Of a stretch of DNA of 64,000 nucleotides, positions 1 to 34,000 are shown piece after piece. The position numbers and the translations under genes are program-made. Numbering within the stretch: the first letter of the stretch is position 1; every line of letters starts with the position of its first letter. This stretch comes from Pogonophryne albipinna (lineage: Eukaryota > Chordata > Actinopteri > Perciformes > Artedidraconidae): contig CM053256.1 in assembly GCA_028583405.1 (NCBI GenBank), forward strand, positions 738,424-802,423. Reading direction: 5' to 3'. The notes below the pieces were generated by a model that was not told the DNA's origin, made no database searches, and worked only from the letters and a program-made list of their open reading frames with translations.

Positions 1-1868
1 AGAGGAAGAGGGAGGGAAAGAGAAAGAAAGGGCCAAGGCTTGTGAGAGAGAGACGAGACACAAATAAAGGAGTAAAGTCGGGCTGGGATGCTGTACGGGG
101 ACTTTTCTGGAACAAAACAACACGCGTTACACCGAAATTAACCGAAGTGGAGCCGATGTCGTCCGCACGAAGTGGCTAGCTAACCTGCTGCAGACGGACG
201 GATCTCACCGACGGCTATAACGTTGCTGTAGCGCTTCTTTTAAAGCCCTCCCATCGGGTTCATGTCCTGTATTTTGATCATATTGAACCAAGCACTCGTT
301 TGCTGCCTTGAGGAGGAGAAAAAAACTGCGATTCATCCTATCTTTTTCTCAGTTGGCAGTCTGGAGGCAGGAGTCCTCACCGTGGTCGCTTTATAATCGC
401 TGTGTTGTAGACTAATCAGTTGCTAGATAACGTCAGGTCTGTGGTCAGATCGGCCAGGTAGGATAGGTGCTAGTAGACTTATATACTGTACTGAAGAGCT
501 TGTAGTAGATAACAGTGTTTGTTAGCTCTTTTGCTAACCAATCAGATGGATAGTGGGAGCACTGGGTGATGGATGAATGCACCAGATGTACTGTCAACGA
601 CATCTGCTAATGCCTAGTAAACACGGGTGAACCCAAGTTTGGTGGTTATCCTTTTTACTAAGTGATTTGATATCTTGGCAGGTGTTTTAACCAATCTGCC
701 AGGTTTAGACAGGTGCATGGAAGCAGATGTTGGTAAAAATAATTTGATCTAATGCAACTTCTCAAAATGGTCCTTGCTTGATTTTCTTTTCTCTTTTAGC
801 AGGCTCTACGTGTGCATACGCTTTAGTAGTTAAGACATGAGAACAATTTCGTTTATTTTGCCTCTGTCTGTGCGGCGGGTGCACGACCAGGGGCGTTCCC
901 GTGAGGTCGGTCCCGTTTGGAGCGGTGCTCTCGAGGCTCCGGTTGTTGCAAGAGGCAGATAAACTGGCTTCTCTGTTGCTTTATTACATGAATCAGCAAG
1001 TATTCAAGTCGATGTGTGGGTAAGCAGTGCACACTTGGACATTAAAGCAGTTTCCTCTGTCGCACTTCCCAGTTAGACGAATCACATTAGCTTTGATCGC
1101 CCCAATTCGCTTGTTGCAGTGTTTCTTAGCCTGATCGATACAGAGCCCTCACAGCAGTTTGTGCTTTGTGCTTAAACAGCTGCCGAGCCCACCTGTCTGC
1201 AGCTGTATGGTGGTACAGAGTGAGCTTTGACATGGCCCAATAACACTGCGTAGTTCCCGGGCGAATGTTTTAATCCAAGCCGTGGATGGGCTGCAGGCCT
1301 TGTTAACCCCTTCATGGCCGAGCTGCTGGAGTAATGTAAACAAACAGAGGGAGGGCATCGGGGGTAATTAGACCAAAGTGAGGAGGGAACTAGGCTTCGA
1401 TCATAATCATAGTTTTAAATTGGTCGTCAATACTCTGTTGCATTCTGATTTATTTAATTTACGTTTTGTATTATATTGAATACGTTTATAGTACATTCTG
1501 TACAATGATGTTTGATTCATGTGCGTTTTTTATGGCGGCATTCTGCGATACGGATTGATGGACTCTTATTGACAGACGTATTTTAATGTTTACTGGCATT
1601 ATAACTAAAAAGGATTCTTCTTCATGCCGCATCCTAAAATCCCCATGATGCAGTTGTTATTGTGAATGATGAACGCAACCTCTTGAAACGGATACAGACA
1701 CCATTGAGCACTGGTCATCTGTGAACTACCTGCAATATCTGCTCGAGATTTTGGATTAAAGATGTCTCTTAAACCTGGATTTATGTGTGTAGAAAAGGAA
1801 CTTTAAAGGGACACACTTTTTTTTTTTATTATTCTTTTTGGGAGAAACATCAAGGATTTCATTAAATC
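1..1868. other. cic: Upstream region of cic: candidate 5' untranslated exon(s) and promoter
   Basis: No protein-coding exon was recognised here. The first 460 bases include a GA-rich start and a moderately CpG-rich stretch (about 120-240). A good donor-like context, CCAG followed by GTAGGA, lies near 457, so this could hold a first noncoding exon of cic. That is inference only. The remainder (about 470-1830) is AT-rich with no recognised repeat. A T-rich tract at about 1819-1840 followed by GGGAG could be the 3' splice site of the exon that carries the cic start codon. The long-form (CIC-L) N-terminal exon of mammals was not seen and could lie upstream of the window. Confidence 0.35.
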
Positions 1869-25345
<23,477 letters not shown>

Positions 25346-25550
25346 GGGATTGCTGACAGATTAGACCAATCAGTGACTGTTGACGTCACACATTTCCACC
25401 CCCCCCCCCCACATGCTTTTTATAATTTTGTATTCTTTTAAATCACACCCTCCTGTGGTCTGATCATTATTCCTTTCTCTGAGATGTTTGTATGCAATGT
25501 TTGGCCTTTTGTTTTTGGGTAATGTGTCTTATATCAAAAGAGGGAACTGG

Positions 25551-25591
25551 CACACATACACTCACACACATACACTCACACACACACACAT

Positions 25592-25639
<48 letters not shown>

Positions 25640-25646
25640 GCGCGCA
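25551..25646. repeat. (CA)n microsatellite ending in CGTGCGCGCG
   Basis: Within the inferred cic 3' UTR. The alternating purine-pyrimidine CA/CG run is a candidate Z-DNA former. Confidence 0.95.
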
Positions 25647-26969
25647 TCCTACAAACTCTTAATTCCCACACTTGACTCAGCACTCTGTATTAACCACCTT
25701 TGAGAACGTTGCTAGTGAACAAAGGACCGTTGTGAGACCCTCTTACCCCCCCTCTGAAACGGTTAAAAGTCAGCAGTTTTAAAACACGGACATTATGTTT
25801 TGATATTTGTTTTTAAAAGAGCAGTGAGTATCTGCTTGAGGAACAACGTGTGTTTTAGATGAACTGTTAGCGTGTGTGTTTTGGTTCCTGCTGACATCAG
25901 GGGGCTGGGCCCTCAACAGCCGGAAACTATTTGATTGAGAAACATCACCGCGGACCTGGAGAGAGATCTCCTTTTTATTGCAGACCTTCAGGGGAGGTCG
26001 AACCGGAGGGACTGAAACAGGTTGACTGAAACTCATGTGCCATCATTCCTGCAATTTCCTGTGTGTCCGAGTCCTCCCTTCTTGCGGCAGCACGTGGCAC
26101 CGGGCGGAGCATCCTGTGCCTCTCTGAAGGAAGGAGGTGGGAGTCACACATCCTGGCTCTGAGTCCTAAAGGTCTGACACGGCCTTAATCCTCGATTGCC
26201 AAGCAGTTTTATTCACTTTTTAAAAATAATTTGTATTTAACATTGTCATATTCAGTTTGCTGTTGTACTATCCCTATGGTTATTATTACTCTCTATATCA
26301 TTGCAGTGACCCGGTCCTTGGTTCTGATGTTTCCTTTATAAGATTTCTTGTATTTGTTTTTATAATTTTGGAGGCAGGTGAGAGAAGCTGCTGCACACTT
26401 CCTCCTCCGTAGTCTTCCCTTCGCCGGCCTCTCGCCTCAGCAACCAGTTTCTTTTTTAAATGTGCATTTCAAAGAGGAATAGCGTTTTTTTTTTATTCTT
26501 TCAAACATAATAACGGTATGTTTTAGCCTCTCTAAGTTTGATCTATAGCCTCAAGACTTGTACATCTACTTCCTCCAGCCCTTTCCTTCCCTCCTTCCTA
26601 CCTTTGTCACTTTATTGCTCTCTCCAGACCTTTTTAAGACGGGCGGAGAGGAAACTGGAGGAAGAGAGGGAGGGTGATGAATCAAAGCGAGCGGTGGGAT
26701 CTACTGGTTGTGTCTTTGTGCAAGACTTGGTGTGTTGTAAATAATTACTGTAGAGTCCGTAGACTCGTTATATTATTGATAAGGAAAAATCTGTCATTGA
26801 CTTTTAAGAAACGCATTACCCAAGGTAAAACACATGAAATGGAAAAAAAACAAATAATAAATATGGCTATTAATGTTTTTGTGTTCTACCCGTTGTTTTG
26901 CAGTTCCAGTATACAGGAGAGGAATTTATATGAATAATTTAAGTTTGTATCTGTATCTTTCAGTATGCA

Positions 26970-26975
26970 AATAAA
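26970..26975 (+). terminator. cic: Candidate polyadenylation signal of cic
   Basis: AATAAA, followed about 20-30 bases later by a GTGTTTTATCG G/T-rich stretch. First convincing signal in an otherwise gene-free 3' region. Confidence 0.5.
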
Positions 26976-26999
26976 AATAGGTGTTCAATTAAAGTGTTT

Positions 27000-27950
27000 T
27001 ATCGCTGGCAATGTGGAGAACGGGTTTTACTTTAGCAGAGATACAATCCGGGGTCGAGGGACAAAGGCAACGTTTATTGTCCAGCAACTTTTTATTTTTT
27101 AAAGGAATATATCACCGCAAAATGAAATGCTTTCCTCTGATCTGTCGTGCTCTTTATCAATCGGTTGTTCTGTGCTAGCGTTGGTGGGGAAAAGCTTAAA
27201 GGGGACCGATCATGCAAAATGCACTTTTTGATGTCTTTCATACATAAAGATGTGTCATGTTGAAATAATAGTAGGTTAAGGTAAAATAATCGAACAGCGA
27301 GAACAGTCTGGTAGGATCAGTAATTTCATGAAGCCTTTTAAACCAAAAATAAACATATACAAAATGTAAGCCGATACGTAGTCTTATATTTCTTGCTATT
27401 ATATGAATTTCTTCCCTGCCTTTTATCTAACCTATGTGCCTTTTCCTCAAATATAATGGAAGTAAAACACTCTTGCACTGTGGCGCTCACTGGCCAAGGA
27501 AAGAGAAATGTTGACCGCGTTACTTAAGATAATCCACCGCTGTGTTGTGAGCAGTTTCATGAAGGTCTTTCTTTTGTGTGTTGTGAGGGTTATAAACTAA
27601 AGGCATTAGGAAAATGTGTATTTTTTAACTTTGTATTCTGTCCCTTTAACTGTAACAGGCTCATGAAGTGAAGCTCACATTATCTCTACTAGTTGACGTC
27701 ATGGATGTATAATAAGAACTGGATACAGCGTGGGAGGCGGGGTCTCGTTCTTTCCTATGAGAGTTGCTCATTGGAGCATGAAGACAAAATGGCCCAACTT
27801 TTGAGAGAGCGAAACGTCACGAAAGTATTCATATAATCCGTTTTTATTGTGCATCCATGGGTAAAGGTCGAACTCATGTAGTGCTGAACACGTCACATGA
27901 ACGTGCGGGGCGGCGCGGTCCCGTGGGTTAGATCCGCGTTCATAATGCCG
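27000..27950. other. Spacer between cic and the LINE
   Basis: Includes a fragment of the TTAA-flanked family (27196-27255). No coding or RNA gene recognised in the rest. Confidence 0.6.
27196..27255. mobile_element. TTAA-flanked miniature element, copy 3 (fragment)
   Basis: Starts TTAAAGGGGACCGATCATGC and continues for about 60 bases like copies 1, 2 and 4, then similarity stops. Only the left end is present. Confidence 0.7.
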
Positions 27951-29790
27951 AGGAAAATAATAATAGATTTAATTTGTTTGCGCTTTTACAGGTGCTCAAA
28001 GACGCTTTACAGATATACTGAAGAGAAAATAAAATAAAGGACCAACAAATACATATAAAGTTAAAGTCAAATAATACAAAAACAATCACACAATAAAAGC
28101 CAGATTGAAGAGGTGAGTTTTTGTAAGTTTTTTGAAGGTGGTGAGGTCAGTGCAGTCTCTGATGGGTTGTGGGAGTGAGTTCCAGAGCTGATGAGCGGAG
28201 GCAGCGGGAAGGGGTGTGGTGGTGCAGCAGGTCTGTGAGGGGGGAGGGGGGGCTGATTGTTGAGGGCTTTGTGAGTAATCAGGAGGACTTTGAAGTAGAT
28301 TCTTTGACGGACGGGGAGCCAGTGGAGGTTCTGGAGGACAGGAGTGATGTGGTCTCGGGGGCGGGTGTGGGTGAGGAGGCGGGCAGCAGAGTTCTGGATA
28401 TGTTGGAGTTTATTGAGGAGGTTGGATGGTATGCCGTAGAGCAAGGCTATTCAACTTCATGAGCAAGTGGGCCAAATAGGACAATCACAGGGGGTTTGTG
28501 GGCCACACAATACTTTGTCAAGGAATCACTACAAATAACTCTTGCTTACAGTAGTGTTAATACTAATACATTAGAGGATGCTATTGCAGTAGTCGAGTCG
28601 TGATGTGATGAATCAGGGTTTCAGCAGCAGAGGAGGGTGATGGGCGGAGACGGGCAATGTTTTTGAGGTGGAAAAAGGCGGTCCTGGTGATGTGATTTAT
28701 GTGGTGGTTGAATTTGAGCTGACTGTCGAAGATGACTCCGAGGTTGCGGATGTGAGGGGGGGGGGAGATAGAGTGGCTGTCAATGTTGAAGTTGAAATTC
28801 TGGATGTCTTTGATACGGGATGGGGGGCCGATGATGATGATGTCTAATTTGGTACTGTTCAGTTGGAGATAGTTTGTTTGCATCCATGCTTTTATTTCTG
28901 AGAGAGTTGGTGAGAGTGGAGTGTGTTGTGGGGGTGATGGTTTTTGTTGAGATATAAAGTTGGATGTCATCGGCGTAGCAGTGAAATTGAAGGTTGTGGC
29001 GACTAATTATTTTGCCAAGGGGGAGCATGTAGAGGATGAAGAGGAGGGGGCCAAGCACCGAACCCTGGGGGACGCCTTGGGACAGAGGAGCAGTGGAGGA
29101 GGTGCAGTTGTTGATGTTGATAAACAGATGTCTGTCGGTGAGGTAGGATTTCAGCCAGGAGAGTGCAGTGTCGGTGATGTTGAGTGATGATTCGAGGAGG
29201 GACAGCAGGATGGCGTGGTTGATGGTGTCGAATGCTGCGGTGAGGTCGAGGAGGATGAGGATGTTAAGGTTGCCGGAGTCAGAGGAGAGGAGGAGGTCGT
29301 TTGTGATTTTCAGAAGAGCTGTTTCGGTGCTGTGTTTTGATCGGAAACCGGATTGAAATGGCTCAAAGAGGTCATTGGAGCTGAGGTGGGATTTAAGTTG
29401 TGAGGCAACGACACGTTCAAGTATTTTTGACATTAAGGGGAGATTTGAGATGGGCCGGAAGTTGGACATGATGTCAGGTGTGAGTCCAGGTCTTTTGAGA
29501 ATGGGTGTGACAGCAGCCAGTTTGAGAGAGGGGGGAACTGATCCAGATCTGAGGGAGGAGTTAATGATGGTGGCGATGAGTTGGGAGATGGCAGGGAGGC
29601 TCTCTTTAACAAATTTGGAGGGCATTGGGTCAAGTGTGCAGGTGGAGTTAATTCCAGTCATGAAGTCGGACAGTTGCATGGGGGTCACAGGGGAGAAGTG
29701 GGACAGGGGCTGTGAGGTGAAGGGGGGGAGCCAGGAGGGGAGGTGGGGGGTGCTGATGGTGTCAGATTGCTGTAAATATTGCTGATTTTG
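27950..29790 (-). mobile_element. 5'-truncated L2/CR1-type non-LTR retrotransposon
   Basis: Reverse-transcriptase coding remains on the - strand in several frames: 29688-28780 (FVKESLPAISQLIATIINSS, NFRPISNLP, SGFRSKHSTETALLKI, LSQGVPQGSVLGPLLFILYM, CYADDIQLYIS), then 28970-28581, then 28444-28067 (LLNKLQHIQNSAARLL, HWLPVRQRI). YADD is the catalytic motif. The endonuclease domain is missing and frames are broken. The 3' end carries GCGCTTTTACAG-like words and a short ATTATT tail. A small foreign insertion interrupts it near 28440-28578. Confidence 0.9.
28440..28578. mobile_element. Small hAT-like fragment inserted in the LINE
   Basis: The LINE reads smoothly if this segment is removed. The flanks TAGAGCA and TAGAGGA look like a slightly mutated target duplication. 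The inner sequence CTATTCAACTTCATGAGCAA followed by GTGGGCC is of the type seen at ends of fish hAT miniature elements (compare 33173). Confidence 0.55.
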
Positions 29791-29820
29791 GTTTGGAAAA
29801 AATAACTCAGAATAACGTTG

Positions 29821-30405
29821 TTAGCACATTTTACAACTTGAGGACCGAATGTTTTTAATAAGGGCGATACAAATGTTCATACTGGGTAGTTTATTTAGTT
29901 TAAAAAAAATTATCCAACGATTTACAGACGTCTCTTTCCCCATGTAAGTCAATGGGAAAAAGTCTTTCCGGGCCCAGCGACTGATACGAAAGTGTAGTAG
30001 GCTACCGCCGTTTGGCGAGTCCCGCGCACTTCCTGGAGGCTTGAGAAGAACCCGTATGTGCAGTCACAGAGCATGCGCCCCTTAAGCCCCGCCCCCCGAG
30101 CTCCCACTCGGCTCAGTAGAATGAATGGAGAGAAAATAAATCTAAATTCGGCTTTTAGTGCATTTTACAACTTTAAGGACAGAATGATTCTAATAAGGGC
30201 TATACAATAGTTAATACTGGGTAGTTTATTTAGTTAAAAAAGAATTATTCACCGATTTACAGACGTCTCTTTCCCAATGTTGGTCAATGGGAAAAAGTTG
30301 TTTTAGGCCGGGTGACGTCACGGACTGATACGGAAGTTGCAGTACCGTCGTTTGGACACTACGAATAATGGGCACAGAGTCCGGCGCACTTCCTGGGGGC
30401 TTGGT
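29821..30405. repeat. Two diverged direct copies of a 225-250-bp unit
   Basis: Unit A (29821-30045) and unit B (30155-30405) share TTAG-CATTTTACAACTT, TACTGGGTAGTTTATTTAGT, TTTACAGACGTCTCTTTCCC, GTCAATGGGAAAAAGT and GCGCACTTCCTGG in the same order. No coding capacity or known repeat name. Confidence 0.8.
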
Positions 30406-30481
30406 TGACGTTAGATATGTAAACTTTAAAACATGGCTGTGTTGAATGAGCTCCAGGGTTTCAAATCATCATGAAAAAACA

Positions 30482-30487
30482 TTTATT
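30482..30487 (-). terminator. Candidate polyadenylation signal of the zinc-finger gene
   Basis: TTTATT on the + strand (AATAAA on -), about 360 bases beyond the stop codon of the zinc-finger gene. Confidence 0.35.
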
Positions 30488-30849
30488 TATTTCACTTATA
30501 TATACACAACAGCACGTCAAACCTTTTAACAGAAGAAAAATCACATCCCGTTTCATACATTAATGATAAAAATGAATCATACAAATTTCACATTTGTGCT
30601 ATTCATAACGATTGCTCGATCTTTAATTTCCATAACATCAATATTGATCCCTCAGTCTTATAAAAAGTGGAAGATGAATTACTTTGGTCTGTTCGCTTAA
30701 CGTAACATCAATTCTGACATGTTGTAGCTTATCCTGCAGTACTTAATCATCTGGTTCCAGTGAGTCTGAAGTGGAAGCTGAACCCCTCAGTAGCTTTCGT
30801 TAGAGTCCGACTTCAGACTGAACTCAGTGAGTAAAGTGTGTCTTTGTCC

Positions 30850-31023
30850 TCAGAGGAGCTGCAGTGCGTCCACAGAGACCGTGTCCATGGCCAGGCCGTT
30901 CTCCAGAGCGCTGTGATAGATCTCCAGCGCCTGCTCCAGCGGCAGCGCCCCCCCCTCGCTCGTCTCGATGATGGCGATCGTCTCCCCGAACTCGTTACAC
31001 ATGATGGTCGGAGTGCTCTGCGT
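30850..31023 (-). CDS. znf526: znf526-like terminal coding exon
   Basis: Encodes [20 protein letters not shown], then [20 protein letters not shown] and ending VDALQLL, stop. [14 protein letters not shown] is the characteristic tail of ZNF526. Acceptor CTCCTCTCAG on the - strand. Too short and in the wrong frame to be seen as a long ORF. The spliced distance to the previous exon is about 3 kb of repeats. Confidence 0.88.
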   Translation of the reverse strand, partial: TQSTPTIMCNEFGETIAIIETSEGGALPLEQALEIYHSALENGLAMDTVSVDALQLL

Positions 31024-34000
31024 CTGAGAGGAGGAAGCAGAAGCAGTTCAACTGACAGCAGGATGTTTTATTGATTCATTTGTTTATTCCACACATGGAA
31101 GTTATTTTAAAACAAAACATGTACACTTATCCTAGTTGTTGTTTTTTAAAAGCGCATGGTGGGAAGGAGCAGGGAGAAGAAAATGTATTTGACCTGCCTG
31201 TTTGACAAAACAATAAAATAAAGCAATATTCTTTCAGTCTCAGTCGCATACAAATACTGAAACATAAAACCAAGTCAACTTCATGTCTAATTACAAATCG
31301 TTCGGCAAATAATTCCACTTCTTTACGCCAAGAGACACTCATCTGCTTTAAAGTAGTACGTGCAAACTGATGCTTAACATTTCATTTCCTCCTATGATCC
31401 TCTGAAATTAAAACAAATTCGTTTTGTCTATTTTCTGGCAGTATTCTGTTTTTTGCTCTATGCATAACTAAAGCTGTCTGTAAGTCAAGTACGCAGATAT
31501 TTAAAGGTGCGGTTTCAGTTTCATCCTTTTAAATGTTACATTTTGCCCACCCACAAAATGGTGAAATTGTATATTCATTACTCGGAGTTATCTTTAAACA
31601 AAGAATACAAAAAAGAGAAAAAGTCTTTATGAATGGGGGCTTGTTTAACAACAGCAACACTTCATCAATACTTCTGTCTACTAACTCACAACTCCTGCAG
31701 TATAATCCGAGCTCTTTTGGGAAGAAGTGAGCATGCGAGGGGATAAATGAGGTTATAAAACGGACAAGTCAAATCAAGCAATCTGATTGGTTCTTAGCCG
31801 TGATATACTGAGCGTATACCACGGGTAGAATTGTAAGTTACTTTTCACAACAAATCAGTATCCCTCCGCGTCTGAGAAAAACAGTATATCGTTGGGCTGA
31901 AAAGCAAACTGCTTGCAGTTTGCTTTTCATACTGGAACAAGAAAGCAGCGGAGAAGTAACGGGGCAGATACCCTCCTTTTTACGCAGCGGTCCAGACATA
32001 GACATCAAACGGCAAAACATATTCAGTGTGCAGTTCCTTTGGCATTAGGGCAGGGGTATCTAGATACTTTCCAAGGTTTGACATAATGAGTTGTGCTACT
32101 TTTAAAGCAAGCAACGATGTTTTCAAATCTGTAATCAAAGAGGTCCGCAAAAACACTATCGACCAATCAGATTGCTTGATTTGACTTGTCAGTTTTATAA
32201 ATATATTTACATTTCTTCCGTTACGAAACAAACTTACAAAGCATAAAATAGAAACATTTAAGATTAACTTCGACCTCGGGGGGGTCTTACTATGGAGGAG
32301 TGGATTGAGCAGTGCCTATCTCCAGAAAAAAAAAGCACCTAAACGACGACATGCAGAGCTACGTGAAGAGCAGGTAGACCAACTGGAAAATTACCACCAT
32401 TCAAAAGCTTTCTGATGCGGGTCTTGAAACAAAGCAGAGAAATGATGACCGTTAGTGGCCACAGGTGCGAAAGCTCTCCAGAGCTACTGGAAGCCAAATC
32501 TCGGGGACCGGAGAAAGTGGAGCAATATTCTCGCCATGCCAAGCAACAGCCTAGAACAACCTCAACCTATACAAGTAACCTCGTAAGCCATTCTACTGAT
32601 GCTGGACAGTTTTTCAGTGGGTGCACAAAAAACGGCAACAAACAAATGAATGTAAATAAATAGCCAAATAATGGATCAACGCTCTCTGTCTAATATGTTC
32701 GCTAGCTGTTAGTGTTGTTGCATAGCAACCACCTCGCACTATGTTTTGTGCAGAAGGCAACGGAGGGACTATTTTATTTTGAACATCATTATTTACTAAT
32801 AAAAACTATTTAAATTAGAGTGTGTATTTTTCTTTCATATTGCCACACTTGGTAACCGTTTTATAAAAGCAATAGCTCACTTCAGGCCGTGATATATGCT
32901 CATTATATCACAGCTAAGGGGGTTGTCGACCCTCCGCTTCGCGTCGGGCCGAACCACGCCCCTTAGCTGTGATATAATGAGCATATACCACGGCCTGTCG
33001 TGAGCTATTGCTTAAATAACGTCTGAATGTACTGAACGACTTTGAATAACAGGAGCTTTAAAATAGCCAGTCCACTTTCACCTTGGAGGCCTGCTTGAAA
33101 GGTTTCTCAGCAATTTAAAGTGAATACTTATTATACAAATAGTAATTTTGTGGGTTAGCTATTCCTTTAATGCCGGGGTGTCAAACTCAAATACACAGTG
33201 GGCCAACATTTAAAAATGGGTACTAGTCGAGGGCCGGACTGGTTCAATGTTTATTGCAAAATGTATTCAAATGAACTTATTGCACATATTAAACCTGGAA
33301 CTAACAAAGCTTAAATTATTGCCTATAAAAACAACATTAAATAATCAGTTGCATTCATTTCTTATGGCTCTATCTGCAGCTTTTCCAGAGTCATTTCTTA
33401 TGAGAACTTTTTTCCACAGGCCAACAACAGCTTCAAAAAAACTATTCCCCTCAAAGAACAAACCAAACATGCCCTGTTGTCTCAAGAAACAAAGTGCAGA
33501 AGGAAACATCCATTAAACTCAGGTTGCTGCTCTGTGATGCTAGTTCAAGCAGATACTTGGCATCTCATCTTGGGGGCAAGGTCATCAATGTTTGGGCTCA
33601 GGCTCTGAGCTGAGGAGACCCTCAGGATGGAGTGAAGGTGTGCGTGCAATATACTGGCGGACCAGATCTAACAGTAATTAGAAATTATCCTGTGGGCCGA
33701 AATTAAATCCACCAAGGGCCTGATTTGGCCCCCGGGCCTTGAGTTTGACACATGTGCTTTAATATAACTAAACTTGGCCCATATGGTAGCTAATGACGTG
33801 CTTTTCTGATGAAAGTTTTATGTTCTTGTCAGAGATTTGAGAGTAGGATGTTCAAGAAGAATAGCCAGTTTTGGTATTCTTCTTAAACCTCTGAGGCCTT
33901 TTTCCAGAAACCTATACAAATAGTAATTTTGTGGGTTAGCTACTCCTTTAATGGTTAACCAGAAAAAACTAAATGGCTTTTTTTCCAAAGAGTAGGATGT

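Larger units (their letters stand above)
25346..26995 (+). other. cic: Likely cic 3' untranslated region
   Basis: No coding exon follows the stop. The tract includes a poly-C run (25399-25412), a CA microsatellite (25551-25646) and otherwise unique sequence up to an AATAAA at 26970-26975. That makes a plausible UTR of about 1.65 kb. The end point is inferred from the signal only. Confidence 0.55.

Noticed and set aside
28960..29785. Open frames on the + strand across the LINE
   Set aside because: Antisense to the reverse-transcriptase frames; no independent similarity.
30838..31074. 78-codon + strand frame
   Set aside because: Antisense shadow of the last exon of the - strand zinc-finger gene.
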